Origin: Nitrososphaerota archaeon
Lineage (GTDB): Archaea; Thermoproteota; Nitrososphaeria; Nitrososphaerales; Gagatemarchaeaceae
Length of the DNA: 64,000 bases
Direction: 5' to 3'
Assembly: GCA_029785375.1 (NCBI GenBank)
Contig: JAFLZV010000004.1
Span: 30,985-94,984 of the forward strand
Shown: piece after piece, positions 51,530 through 60,229 of the stretch
Layout of the letters: each line of letters starts with the position of its first letter
Position numbering within the stretch: the first letter of the stretch is position 1
Notes under the pieces: model-generated
The model's input: only the letters and a program-made list of their open reading frames with translations
Database searches by the model: none
Told to the model about the DNA's origin: nothing
Translations under genes and position numbers: made by a program

Positions 51530-52120
51530 TTGATTGTTGCGATAGTCCTGGCGGCGGGAGAGTCCAGAAGGATGGGGAGGCCGAAGCAGACCCTCGACGT
51601 TCGCGGCGTCCCGATGCTCCAAAGGGTCCTGGACATGCTGCGGAAGACGAAGGTGGACAGGGTAGTCGTGGTCGCGGGAGCGCACCTGGAAGAGTTACGA
51701 GCCGCGATAAAGTTCGACAAGGAAGAGGTGGTCTATAATGCGGGGTACGCCGAAGGTATGGGCAGCTCGCTCCGGGCAGGCATAGCAGCGGCAGGGGCGG
51801 CCGACGCTGTCTTGATCGTGTTGGCAGACCAGCCCTTCGTCTCCTCGGACACCGTCGACGCCCTGATTGCCGGTTACAGGTCTTCAGAGAAACGTGTCGT
51901 GGTGCCGGTCTATCATGGTAGGAGGGGGAACCCCATACTCTTCGATAGTGGGTTCTTCCCGGAGATGTCGCGTGTGCGCGGAGACGTCGGCGCGAGGGCA
52001 ATAGTAGAGAGGAACGGGGACTTCCTGCTGGAGGTTCCAGTGGACGACAGAGGAGTGGTGACCGACATCGACGAGCCCGATGACCTCGATGATCTTCGAC
52101 TGCCTGGCGGGTCAGCGTAG
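51530..52120 (+). CDS. MocA-like molybdenum cofactor cytidylyltransferase (NTP transferase)
   Basis: 196 residues. IVLAAGESRRMGRPKQTL is the nucleotidyltransferase signature, followed by LADQPFVSSDTVDAL and GRRGNPILF typical of MocA/MobA. Given the neighbouring hydroxylase, which uses a cytosine dinucleotide cofactor, it probably adds CMP to molybdopterin. The open frame runs upstream to 51332 across the XdhC gene, but TTG 51530 gives the correct N-terminus and promoter spacing. Confidence 0.9.
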   Translation: MIVAIVLAAGESRRMGRPKQTLDVRGVPMLQRVLDMLRKTKVDRVVVVAGAHLEELRAAIKFDKEEVVYNAGYAEGMGSSLRAGIAAAGAADAVLIVLADQPFVSSDTVDALIAGYRSSEKRVVVPVYHGRRGNPILFDSGFFPEMSRVRGDVGARAIVERNGDFLLEVPVDDRGVVTDIDEPDDLDDLRLPGGSA

Positions 52121-52237
52121 CTGGCGCGACGAAATGGCTATGCTACGGAAAGCCCCGACCACTCACGTGGTAGGTATCCACAGCATCTGAGGACGGGCAC
52201 GTCCATCCTGCCAGTACGACCCTATAATCTCGCCGAG

Positions 52238-53191
52238 GTGGTGGGCCTGTTCAAAGGCTTGCGCCTAGGCGACACCTCCTCAAAGTATGTTACCTGGTGG
52301 GTGCGCTCTCTCGATGGGGGGCTTGGAATGGGGGAGGAATGGAAGAGGTCGATGTCCGAGCCTCTTGCGACCGGGAAGGCATACAGGTTCGACCAGAGCT
52401 TCGTGGCTGCGTCTAGCATAGCCCAGCAGTACTACTGCGAAGCCAAGGTAGAGCAGAGCTACGTCCATGGCGACATCCCCAGCGAAGCCAAGGAAGCCGG
52501 GACCAGCCTCCATGAAGAAGTGCTGGCGATGGAGAAAGTGGAGTTGAAAGACCTGGTGGAGCGCATCGAGAAAGCCCCTCTCCTCACGGCCTCTTTTGGA
52601 GTGCATGGGAGGATACTCGACGTTGATGTCGCTGGGATGCCGGACGCGGTGGTGTTCGAGAAGTCTGTTCCCAGGTGGGTGATCGAATTGAAGACGACGA
52701 AGGGAGACCCTACAAGGCTCTGGGACGACCAGTTGGTCCAGGTAAGGGTCTACGGCCTGCTGCTGGAGAAGATGGGATTCGACTGCTCGAAGATGTGGCT
52801 GGCGCTTGTGCGTTGGAGGCAGGAAGACGTCAGGGGGCCTCGGAAAGAAGAGATGCTCTCGAGGATAACGCGTTCCCTGATGCGCGGCGAAACCAAGGAA
52901 TTGGAAGCGAGGTTTGGGATGAGGTTCTTTCTCTTCCGGCATGACGCGGGCGAGGCTGAGCGGGCGGTCGCCTGGGCCCAGGGATACTGGCTCGGTAGGA
53001 GGGGAGCCGTCCCGAGCAGCAGTCCAGGGAAGTGCAAGATATGCGAGTATAGTGCAATCTGCCCGTACAGCTTGGTGAAATTCAGCTTGGACTCTGCTGC
53101 GGAGAGACGAGCGCTTCCAAGAAATACTTGGGGAACAGGCCCTGATTCTTCTTCACGAACTTCGGGAAGTTCGAGTCCAGTACGTAAGTGA
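52238..53191 (+). CDS. PD-(D/E)XK nuclease, RecB/Cas4-like with iron-sulfur cysteines
   Basis: 317 residues by the first start. The nuclease core has AGTSLHEEV, the acidic GRILDVDVAGMPDAVV, ELKTTKGDP (the E-x-K catalytic strand) and QVRVYGLLL, the QxxxY motif. One cysteine near YYCEAK and a C-terminal set CKICEYSAICP match the four-cysteine iron-sulfur site of Cas4/AddB-type exonucleases. No other cas gene or CRISPR array is in the window, so a DNA-repair role is more likely. GTG 52238 is close to CCTATAATC; TTG 52259 is an alternative start. The 3' end overlaps the helicase gene by 110 bases. Confidence 0.82.
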   Translation: MVGLFKGLRLGDTSSKYVTWWVRSLDGGLGMGEEWKRSMSEPLATGKAYRFDQSFVAASSIAQQYYCEAKVEQSYVHGDIPSEAKEAGTSLHEEVLAMEKVELKDLVERIEKAPLLTASFGVHGRILDVDVAGMPDAVVFEKSVPRWVIELKTTKGDPTRLWDDQLVQVRVYGLLLEKMGFDCSKMWLALVRWRQEDVRGPRKEEMLSRITRSLMRGETKELEARFGMRFFLFRHDAGEAERAVAWAQGYWLGRRGAVPSSSPGKCKICEYSAICPYSLVKFSLDSAAERRALPRNTWGTGPDSSSRTSGSSSPVRK

Positions 53192-54833
53192 CGGCGTGGT
53201 CCGTTTCACCTCTGACGCTCCTACCATAGGTCTGCACCAGCCTGAGGGCCGTCTGCCAGTCGTACCAACCAGGGTCTCTCTCTAGCTTGACCCTAGTCCT
53301 CCTCTCTGACAGGTCTGGATAGGGGACCTTCACCATGACTTGGAACCTCGACAAGTCGTCCTTCAGGTCGACCCCCTGGTAGAGGCTCGGCGAGATCAGG
53401 ACCGACTCGTCCCGTCCGCCGTGGGCCCTGATGAGGTCTGATCTGGACGTCACGTTCTCGGTGCTCGAGAGTCTCCTTCTGTTGTATTCTGAGACGTGCT
53501 CCATTATGTACCTTGCCTGGCCGTACGATGTCGTGTGGACCACCCCTCTCTCTCCCGCATGGCGGGTCATCACTTCGTCTACCGCCTTGGTTATGGCCCC
53601 CATGGAGGCTTCCATCGTACTCCTGCTCAGCTGGGCGACGTTCGTGGCGTGAATCGGCCTGTTCTCCACCGGGAAGGAAGAGTCCGGCACCCTGACGAAC
53701 GCGGCCTCCTCCTCTGGGATGCCGAGGGTCCTACAGAAGACGTTCTTCGAAAAGACGGTGGCAGACATCAGGAGAACGGTATCCGCCGTGTCGAAGAGCC
53801 TGCCGGTGTACCCCGCCACGTCGAGGGGTTGGAAGACCACCTCCTCCACGGATGGCCCCTCGGGGGACGTGGTTATCCTCACTCCGTTGACTATCCAGTT
53901 CGAAGGGTCTTCGCTCAACTCGTCGGCGAACCCTTTCAGGGCCTCGAGGGAATCCTTGCAGGAGGCCACCTTGTCCTGCATAGCGGGGTCGTCGAGGTTC
54001 TCCTCGACGAACCGCTCCAGGACCCCCCTGACGTCTTCCAGTGGCTCTCTCCAAGCTCCTGCGTTTTCCACCCCCATGTCAGGGATAGGCGGCGCGCCTT
54101 CCGCGCCTGAATAGATCCCCAGGGTCGACGACCTGAGGGAGAACGACCCGAATCCGACCATTTGCTTTTCGATGTCATGGGCCTCGTCGCAGACGAGGAG
54201 CTTCCTTCGCCTGACATCGTCGGTGTAGCTAAGCTCCGAGAGGAAGAACGGGTAGTTGGCGACCATCACGGGGTCCCTGAACGCCTCCCACTTCTGTTCG
54301 TAGTAGGGGCAGAGCTTGTCGCCCTTCAGATGGCGGCACTTCGCGTCTCTGCGGCAGACGCCCCTGACGTGCTCGTCGTACTCCTCGAAGGTCAGGTAGT
54401 GGGGGCACTCGGCGAGCGTCCAGTCGGCCTCGCACCTCCCTTTGCTACAGGCGGGGAACGTCCCCCTGGAAGTGGGGACCAGACAGGTAAAATTGGACTT
54501 GCCTGTGACCAGAGGGAAGCGGAAGTCGGCGGAGTACTGCGACTGGAGCTGTTTGGTGGAGGTAAGGAGGTAGGCCGAGCCCAGGTGACGACAGAGTGCC
54601 GCGGCGATGGCTGACTTGCCGAACCCTACGGGGGCCTCCAGTATGATGAAACGCTTCGATGCCGACAGGGCGGCCTCCACGTCGTCGAGGGCCCCCTTCT
54701 GCGAAGGCCTGAGAGTTGCGAAAGGGAAGGACTCAAGGAGTGTCTTGGACTTCGGTCCCAGGCTGGCTCCGCATTTCGGGCAGGAGCTTTGGGTCCCCTT
54801 GACCCTTGAGCCGCAGGAAGGACAAAACTTCAA
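53082..54833 (-). CDS. XPD/DinG-like superfamily 2 DNA helicase with N-terminal zinc ribbon
   Basis: 583 residues. A zinc ribbon (CPSCGSRVKGTQSSCPKCG) is followed by helicase motifs: EAPVGFGKSAIAAALC (Walker A), LLVCDEAHDIEKQ (DEAH box), an iron-sulfur cluster domain with several cysteines (FTCL, CSKGRCEAD, CPHY, CPYY) and the C-terminal motifs SPSLYQGVDLKDDL, VQTYGRSVRGETDHA. It should unwind DNA 5' to 3' in repair. The added zinc ribbon is not part of canonical XPD. It is convergent with the RecB/Cas4-like nuclease. Confidence 0.9.
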   Translation of the reverse strand: MKFCPSCGSRVKGTQSSCPKCGASLGPKSKTLLESFPFATLRPSQKGALDDVEAALSASKRFIILEAPVGFGKSAIAAALCRHLGSAYLLTSTKQLQSQYSADFRFPLVTGKSNFTCLVPTSRGTFPACSKGRCEADWTLAECPHYLTFEEYDEHVRGVCRRDAKCRHLKGDKLCPYYEQKWEAFRDPVMVANYPFFLSELSYTDDVRRRKLLVCDEAHDIEKQMVGFGSFSLRSSTLGIYSGAEGAPPIPDMGVENAGAWREPLEDVRGVLERFVEENLDDPAMQDKVASCKDSLEALKGFADELSEDPSNWIVNGVRITTSPEGPSVEEVVFQPLDVAGYTGRLFDTADTVLLMSATVFSKNVFCRTLGIPEEEAAFVRVPDSSFPVENRPIHATNVAQLSRSTMEASMGAITKAVDEVMTRHAGERGVVHTTSYGQARYIMEHVSEYNRRRLSSTENVTSRSDLIRAHGGRDESVLISPSLYQGVDLKDDLSRFQVMVKVPYPDLSERRTRVKLERDPGWYDWQTALRLVQTYGRSVRGETDHAVTYVLDSNFPKFVKKNQGLFPKYFLEALVSPQQSPS

Positions 54834-55079
54834 CGTTGGAAGCCGTCCCGGCTTGAACGGGTATAAACTTCGGGCAGGTCAGAGCACGTCGCATCCCGCC
54901 AGGCCCGGCGCTACCAGACAGGCATGACAGAAGCGAGACGGCTGACGCCAAGATTGGTGTGGCGCGAAGGGCAACGCCAGCAAAGCAGCGTAGGCAGTGG
55001 CCGTGAAGCTGTAGGTTCGAGTGGTGCTGTCCGTGTCCGCCCAAGGGCGGGGGTCTGCTGACGGCCAACTCTGTTTGTG

Positions 55080-55310
55080 ATACGCCATTCCCATCTTCAC
55101 CCAGGATGACCTCCTTCCATTCGGGACCCATCCAAGTGTCTGTGATGACGTTCCACTTCGAGTCCGGTTCCACTGCCACCCCGGGGGGACACGGCCACCC
55201 GGTCGTAGCCCATATCGCCCATGAGGAACCGCTTGGCTGTGTTGATGACCTCGGATGTGGACGTCCTCGTTGCCTTCGTCAGTCCGAGTCACGACCGTTC
55301 GAGTTTTCCA
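55080..55310 (-). pseudogene. Probable frameshifted remnant of a small protein gene
   Basis: In one minus-strand frame the sequence reads TSEVINTAKRFLMGDMGYDRV, then a shift near 55175 leads to VAVEPDSKWNVITDTWMGPEW and KEVILGEDGN. Joined, these look like one small alpha/beta protein of the kind with a helix followed by a three-stranded sheet. No start codon is found before the first part, and an upstream frame (GNEDVH) seems to belong as well. The two apparent shifts suggest decay. The rest of 54834-55395 shows nothing recognisable except the promoter of the next gene. Confidence 0.35.
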
Positions 55311-55395
55311 GCTCCGCACTTTCGCGCGGCCCCTCCCCCGAGCCCCGTCCAAGACCTCCTTCCGTTATATCTCGGAGCGCGAGCCGCGGCCAGCC

Positions 55396-55740
55396 ATGTG
55401 GTTGGAGATGATAGTGGGAGGTAAAGTTGTCACCTTCTCCCAGGTGGGGATGCATCTGGACAGGTTCGGCAATGACCAGAGGTGCGGGTGGGCTGCGAAA
55501 ATCGAAGCGGAAGCTCAGAAGATCTGCGGGAGAAGGGAGGGGGTGCAGTTCAGGTGCGAGAGGGGGGACCTGCGGATTTGGCTGCATGAGGATGCGGTGA
55601 AGCCTGTGATTAGGGCGATAGAGGAGGCAGAACAAGAGATACCTGAAGACGTCAGATGGTTCTTCCAGAGAATATCATACCTGCTTGCGCATGGGGAGAG
55701 GTACGAGATTCTGGACCTCCCCGGGCGGAAGGTCGGCTGA
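55396..55740 (+). CDS. Hypothetical protein
   Basis: 114 residues, no recognised family. The sequence is soluble, has two cysteines (QRCGW, QKICG and RCERG) and a C-terminal helical segment AVKPVIRAIEEAEQEIPEDVRWFF. An in-frame start exists at 55255, but ATG 55396 is 29 bases from GTTATATCTCGG (55362-55373), inside the longer reading, so the short form is preferred. The clear promoter supports a real gene. Confidence 0.6.
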   Translation: MWLEMIVGGKVVTFSQVGMHLDRFGNDQRCGWAAKIEAEAQKICGRREGVQFRCERGDLRIWLHEDAVKPVIRAIEEAEQEIPEDVRWFFQRISYLLAHGERYEILDLPGRKVG

Positions 55741-56070
55741 ACCCAAGCGCGCCCCTTTGAAGGATGATGACCTGCCTGCCGATCGCCTGCGACGTGGTTG
55801 TGGTCCCGGTCTGGTGGATGTCTGTAGGCGCCGCCTTCTCCTTCGATGTCAGGCTGCAGGGCAGATGTCGAGGGCTGACTCTGGACCATGGGGTAGCAAG
55901 AAGCACGGCGTTGGATCCGGGGAACGCGGCCCGCGTCCAGCATCGCCCTCTTGGAGAAGGTGCCGAGTGCGGTGCAGGTCACCGCCTCCTGGGATGCGTG
56001 ACACCAGTCCCACTGTTTCCGATACTGTCCAGAGCTACGCCTCGTTGAAGAGACGAAGCCGGCAAGGAAC
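55741..56070. other. Intergenic region, 330 bases, no gene recognised
   Basis: Between the hypothetical gene and the 3' end of the DUF952 gene on the other strand. Open frames exist on both strands but none has a promoter, start and composition that support coding, and none resembles a known family. It may hold remnants of deleted sequence. Confidence 0.35.
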
Positions 56071-56424
56071 CTACGTCTGGCCCGCACTCTCGGCGTGTGT
56101 CCGCGTCGAAGAACTTCCATGACCGTCGGGTTCGAACGGGAGCACGGCAACGACTGCGTCGGTGTTTAGGGGCCCATAGATATGAGGGAAGACGTCCGAG
56201 CCCGATTTTTCATATCTGACCTCGGCCCTAACCTTTCTAGGGTCGATACAGAGGAGCACGAGGCCCCGTTTCCCGCTGTAGAAAGCCTTGGCGACGTCTG
56301 CCAGTTGACTTGGGTCGGAACAGTGTATGAACCCGTCTTCTTGCTGGGTTTTCGCGGTGTAAGATCCGGTCGGTCTTGTCCGAGCCCACCTTCTGCTTTC
56401 AGTGATGTGGAGGATCAAGCTCAA
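56071..56424 (-). CDS. DUF952 family protein
   Basis: 117 residues of the DUF952 family, whose fold resembles ADP-ribosyltransferase-like proteins but whose role is unknown. Conserved pieces are LILHITESRRW, the QEDGFIHCSDPSQLADVAKAFY motif and FPHIYGPLNTDAVVAV. TTG 56424, 29 bases from CGACTAAATG, starts just before the conserved LILHIT; the ATG at 56451 lies within the promoter. A Ser/Thr-rich tail follows the domain. Confidence 0.8.
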   Translation of the reverse strand: MSLILHITESRRWARTRPTGSYTAKTQQEDGFIHCSDPSQLADVAKAFYSGKRGLVLLCIDPRKVRAEVRYEKSGSDVFPHIYGPLNTDAVVAVLPFEPDGHGSSSTRTHAESAGQT

Positions 56425-56551
56425 CCCGGGCCCGGATAGAGAGGTGAACATTTAGTCGTTCTGGGGCGATTCCTGGCCGCGCCTTCTCCCCGAATCCGGA
56501 GGCCGTCCGGCAGCTGCCTGGACCTCTGCTACCAAGAGGAGGGCCGGGGAA

Positions 56552-57664
56552 CTAGTCCGGGTCGCCCTTGGCCTCGGCCGCCTTCCCTCCGCCGGAGACG
56601 GCCCCGCCTTCTCCCTCTTTGAGCGTCAGATAGAGGAAGGAGACGGCAATTCTTGCGCCGGCGACGGCGATCAGCATGGTCCTGAGGACGGCGACGGCGT
56701 CGCCTCCTGAGAACGCCACGTACACGAGGCCGCTGAACGAAGAGCCGGCGGCGGCGGCCAGGGCGTTCGCTAAGTTGTAGAGGCCGATACCCTTCCTCTT
56801 GTCTACCGAATTCTCGAACAGATAGGAGGTGTAGGCTATGCCCGTGGAGTTGGTAAAGCCCGAGATTATGTTCACCATGTATATCTCGTAGACCGATGAA
56901 GCCAGGGCGTACACCAGAGGGAAGCAGGCGAGCGTGAACCTGCCGGTGAACATTACCAGCCTCCTCCTCTTGTCGGCGACCTTGCCTATAGCCCTCTGGA
57001 GCATGACCGAAGAGAGCCCGCCTATCACTGCTATTATCGCCACCTCGGTCTCGCTCATGTTGAAGATGTCGACCTGAGCGATGGGAAAGAGCGGCCATGC
57101 CAGGGACCACACGAAGACGAAGAGCGAATTGATCCCTAGGAACCTCCTGAGCCTCGGAGAGGCCTTTCCCGCGCCTGGAGCCGCTTCGACCCTGGCGTCG
57201 TCTCTGCTGACCACCCAAGCGTTGACCAGGTACATGACGCCCGCCCCCGCGAAGAAATAGCGCATCAACGACAACTGCGGGCCGACGACCACCCCCGCGA
57301 ACAATGTTGCACCCAGTCCTCCAAGATAGGTGTAGATTTGGTAGCGGGCGAGGGTCGTCCCCCGCGCCGTCCTGCTCATGCTCTCCATCAGAAGCATCCA
57401 GCCGAAGAGGGAAGCCCCGCTCAGCGCCTCGATGGCCAGGAAAGTCCCCACGAACGGGAGTCCCGACAGCTGGAGCACGGCCATGACGACCCAGAGAACG
57501 CCCGCCAGGCCTGTCCCTGCGACGACCAGGGTCTTTGCCTCCGACTTCATCCTGCTCAGGACATACTGGACCAGGCCGGGAAACGTCGTCCCGGCCGACG
57601 AGACCAGGGCGAGGGGCTCGCCCACTACCCCGGCGGAAGCCGTCAGGAAGCTGATGAAGGGCAC
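56552..57664 (-). CDS. MFS transporter, start codon uncertain
   Basis: 370 residues from GTG 57664, with about eleven spans and a large set of glycine/alanine helices of the major facilitator type. The first helix is cut by this start: in-frame codons upstream encode LRIYALLNALASNLVV, which completes the helix and precedes the normal PFISF. The frame reaches back only to a TAG at 57719-57721; the first codon after it is CTG (57716-57718), with GGGGAGG nine bases upstream of it. No ATG, GTG or TTG lies in between. The true start is probably CTG. Substrate unknown. Confidence 0.82.
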   Translation of the reverse strand: MPFISFLTASAGVVGEPLALVSSAGTTFPGLVQYVLSRMKSEAKTLVVAGTGLAGVLWVVMAVLQLSGLPFVGTFLAIEALSGASLFGWMLLMESMSRTARGTTLARYQIYTYLGGLGATLFAGVVVGPQLSLMRYFFAGAGVMYLVNAWVVSRDDARVEAAPGAGKASPRLRRFLGINSLFVFVWSLAWPLFPIAQVDIFNMSETEVAIIAVIGGLSSVMLQRAIGKVADKRRRLVMFTGRFTLACFPLVYALASSVYEIYMVNIISGFTNSTGIAYTSYLFENSVDKRKGIGLYNLANALAAAAGSSFSGLVYVAFSGGDAVAVLRTMLIAVAGARIAVSFLYLTLKEGEGGAVSGGGKAAEAKGDPD

Positions 57665-57718
57665 TACGAGGTTGCTGGCCAGGGCGTTGAGCAGAGCGTA
57701 GATCCTGAGAGTGTGCAG

Positions 57719-58006
57719 CTAGCGTGGCCTCCCCTGGGGCTGACAGAGGTGGCGAAGACCACTCGGGTACCTGGCGTTTTGGCGGCCGAAGCGCAAGACA
57801 GCCGTCGGCACGCAGTCCGCGGTCTTGTCTCCGCCCATCTCCGTTTCCAATCTGCCTATGGCCGCGCCCGTCTTCCCATGGACCATGGAGGAGAGCGAGT
57901 GGGACTTTTCAATGCCTCCTGCCTCGTAGCCTCCTCTCTTTAGCTCTCGATATGCCGTTGACCTTCCTGAACCTGATATGGCTGTCACGAGGACGGGTCT
58001 GTGCAA
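57719..58006 (-). pseudogene. Remnant of a P-loop kinase-like gene
   Basis: TTG 58006 opens a frame reading RPVLVTAISGSGRSTAYREL, KRGGYEAGGIEKSHSLSSMV, GKTGAAIGRLETEMG, which matches the start of archaeal/bacterial P-loop NTPases of the VLVTGxSGSGKST type. Walker A is degraded (AISGSGRS in place of GxxGxGKS). After about residue 62 the match ends, and an alternative frame reads TRVVFATSV, suggesting a frameshift; the C-terminal half is missing. The stop is directly followed in frame by the MFS coding sequence. Confidence 0.45.
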
Positions 58007-58165
58007 CCTTGGTTGGACTGTTCTCTGTAGACTCGGCTCTAAAGCATTGGGCTCTGACCGCCCGTGGAATTCCTGCTCCTCCTCTCGTCAGATGCGTTCC
58101 GCCGAGGCAGATCGAACCTGAGGAGCGACTGTCTTGTATTCCGCGGCGGCCGAGTCGTTGGTTGC

Positions 58166-59815
58166 TCAGACGCCCTGAACAAACTCGTCTATAGCGAACA
58201 GCTGCCTCGCGATCGCGAGCGACTCGGCAGGATAGGGCTTGCCTTCGAGGAAGCGACCAGCGTACAGCCGGGCCACGGTGACGAACCTCCGCGATCCTAG
58301 CCCCTTCCCGACCTCCAAGAGCATGATGGTTGCAACTCCATGGCCCAGAGTGTTGAGCACGTCCTTGGCGAAAAACTGCGCCACGACATCGTCAGAGTGA
58401 GAGAGGCTTGCCAGCGCCTCTTCCATCCTCTTCAATGCGAGCGCGGCCACATCTCGTCCCTCGACGAATTTGCCCTGGAGGCCCTTCATGTCTTCCAGCA
58501 TCGTCACGTGCGCCCCCTTCTTAGCGATAACCTCGAGCATGTCGAGGGCCTGGATGTTGCTGGGCCCTTCCCATATGGGCGTGATGAGCGCCTCCCTGTG
58601 TAGCCTTTCGACCGGGTACTCGTTCAGGAACCCAAGCCCTCCCAAGAGCTCCATCGCCATCTTGGTCGTATAGGCGGACATCTCGGCCGTCGTGTTCTTC
58701 GTAATGTGGGTAAGGAGCCTCGCGTAATGGTAGGCGTCGGTGTACGGGGGAGACTCCTTCCAAGACCTCTCGAACTGGCTGACGGCTTTGAGCGCAAGGG
58801 CAAGCGAGCCCTCGATGTACACCTCCATGTCCAGCAGGTCCCTCTGAACCAGGGGGTGCTCCACCAGGAGCTTCCCGAAGGCCGCCCTCTTCTGGGTGTA
58901 GTAGTATGCCTCAAGGAACGCCTTCCTGGCGACGCCCAGGGCGCCGAAAGAGTTCGCCAGCCGTGAGACCATTAGGTTCTCCATCGTATAGTAGATACCG
59001 TTCCGAACGTCTCCCACGGGCTTCGCCTCCGAGCTGTGGAACTCGACCTCCCCTGTGGGCACGCTCGCAGTCGCGCTCTTGTCCTTCAGCCTCCTCACAT
59101 CAAAGTTTCTCCTCCCCCCCGAGTCGTACCGGGGCACCAGGAAGAGCCCCAACCCTTTCGCGCCGGCGGGCGCGCCCTGTGGCCGGGCCGTAACGAGGGC
59201 GTAGTCGGCAAGACCCGCGTCGCTGGCGAAGTATTTCGTGTCGCCGACGATCCGCCAAGTGCCTTTCTCCTGATTGGCCCCGACCAGGTTCGCGCCCAAG
59301 TCGCTCCCTCCCTGGAGTTCTGTGAACCAGGTCGCGCCATATTTTACCGGCCCTTCGCCTATCAGCCCCCCGACGAGCCCCTTCTGCTCGTCGTCCCCGT
59401 ACTTGTAGAGGGCATAGGCGGTCTGGTTGGTGACCGTCAGGATGCAGGCTATGCCAGGGTCAGAGATCAGGTATATCGCGGCATAGTGATCGAACCATGA
59501 CCCTCCCCTGTAAGGGGACCTGTTGACAGCGAACTCCCTGAAGAGCCTCTCCAGGGCGAGGCGCTCGGATGGGTCGAGCCAGACCCCGTCGACCCTCTCT
59601 CCGTTGATGCTCCAGTTTACCAGCCTGGGCCTCGCTGTCTTGTCGACGTAGTCGGCCAGCTCGTAGAGCTCCTTTCCCGCGAACGCCCCCAGAGGAGCGA
59701 GATCGGGGACTCTGCCCGCGAAGTGCCCAAGAATCAACTGGAACGGCTTGTCTACCTCGAAGTGGTTCCTGCCGTATGCATTGGACATGTGGCCGTAGAA
59801 CTCGTCGACGTTCAT
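58166..59815 (-). CDS. Acyl-CoA dehydrogenase, AidB-like
   Basis: FAD enzyme of 549 residues. The flavin and substrate elements are GATWFTELQGGSDLGANLV, WRIVGDTKYFASD, YYTQKRAAFGKLLVEHPL and the C-terminal ELLGGLGFLNEYPVERLHREA ... TPIWEGPSNIQALDML. The long N-terminal domain and extra C-terminal helices resemble the AidB branch, linked to alkylation stress, more than fatty-acid-oxidation enzymes. ATG 59815 follows a CGTATATAGG promoter by about 36 bases. No electron-transfer flavoprotein genes are adjacent. Confidence 0.9.
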   Translation of the reverse strand: MNVDEFYGHMSNAYGRNHFEVDKPFQLILGHFAGRVPDLAPLGAFAGKELYELADYVDKTARPRLVNWSINGERVDGVWLDPSERLALERLFREFAVNRSPYRGGSWFDHYAAIYLISDPGIACILTVTNQTAYALYKYGDDEQKGLVGGLIGEGPVKYGATWFTELQGGSDLGANLVGANQEKGTWRIVGDTKYFASDAGLADYALVTARPQGAPAGAKGLGLFLVPRYDSGGRRNFDVRRLKDKSATASVPTGEVEFHSSEAKPVGDVRNGIYYTMENLMVSRLANSFGALGVARKAFLEAYYYTQKRAAFGKLLVEHPLVQRDLLDMEVYIEGSLALALKAVSQFERSWKESPPYTDAYHYARLLTHITKNTTAEMSAYTTKMAMELLGGLGFLNEYPVERLHREALITPIWEGPSNIQALDMLEVIAKKGAHVTMLEDMKGLQGKFVEGRDVAALALKRMEEALASLSHSDDVVAQFFAKDVLNTLGHGVATIMLLEVGKGLGSRRFVTVARLYAGRFLEGKPYPAESLAIARQLFAIDEFVQGV

Positions 59816-59866
59816 GAGTAACGCCGTCCTTCGAGCCGAGTTCTCCTATATACGATGCGCATGCGG

Positions 59867-60229
59867 TTAGGGCAGTTTCAGCGTGCGGATAGCTCTACCC
59901 GCGCATAAGGAAATTGCTTTCGCCGGGGCCATGAACGCGGTGAGGGAGCCCACTGGGACCAGAGTTGCGGCGGTCAGTTTTGACGGCTTGGCGGGAGCCA
60001 CCGTGGAGCGCCGGTGACTCTGCTTCTTCTCTCCCTCAATCGCATAGATGATCCTGTGGCCTCCGAATCTCGCGCTCCTCAATCCTCGGAACTTTCCCCA
60101 GAGCTCCTTGAAGGAGTATGGGTCGCGGGCGATTTCGTTCAACACGTCTCTGCTCCTTTTCAAATCGCCCGAGGACAGTCGACGCATCCCCCGCTCGAAG
60201 TTCGTGGTCGAGACGAGGAGATAGCTCAA
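59867..60229 (-). CDS. RelE/ParE-type toxin
   Basis: About 120 residues. LSYLLVSTTNFERGMRRL begins the toxin fold and FKELWGKFRGLRSARFGGHRIIYAIEGEKKQ matches the RelE-type core, with the conserved arginines of the ribosome-dependent mRNA interferase. TTG 60229 overlaps the antitoxin stop (TTGA), the usual coupling. After EGEKKQ the residues no longer resemble the family, so the C-terminal strand with the catalytic region may be lost. It is read in the same frame as the antitoxin's first codons because of the antitoxin frameshift. Confidence 0.75.
   Translation of the reverse strand: MSYLLVSTTNFERGMRRLSSGDLKRSRDVLNEIARDPYSFKELWGKFRGLRSARFGGHRIIYAIEGEKKQSHRRSTVAPAKPSKLTAATLVPVGSLTAFMAPAKAISLCAGRAIRTLKLP

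Noticed and set aside
52238..53191. CRISPR-associated Cas4
   Set aside because: No array of direct repeats and no other cas gene was seen; the same fold occurs in RecB-type repair nucleases.
55515..56150. 212-codon frame on the minus strand
   Set aside because: It overlaps a promoter-supported gene and DUF952, has no recognisable motif and no promoter.
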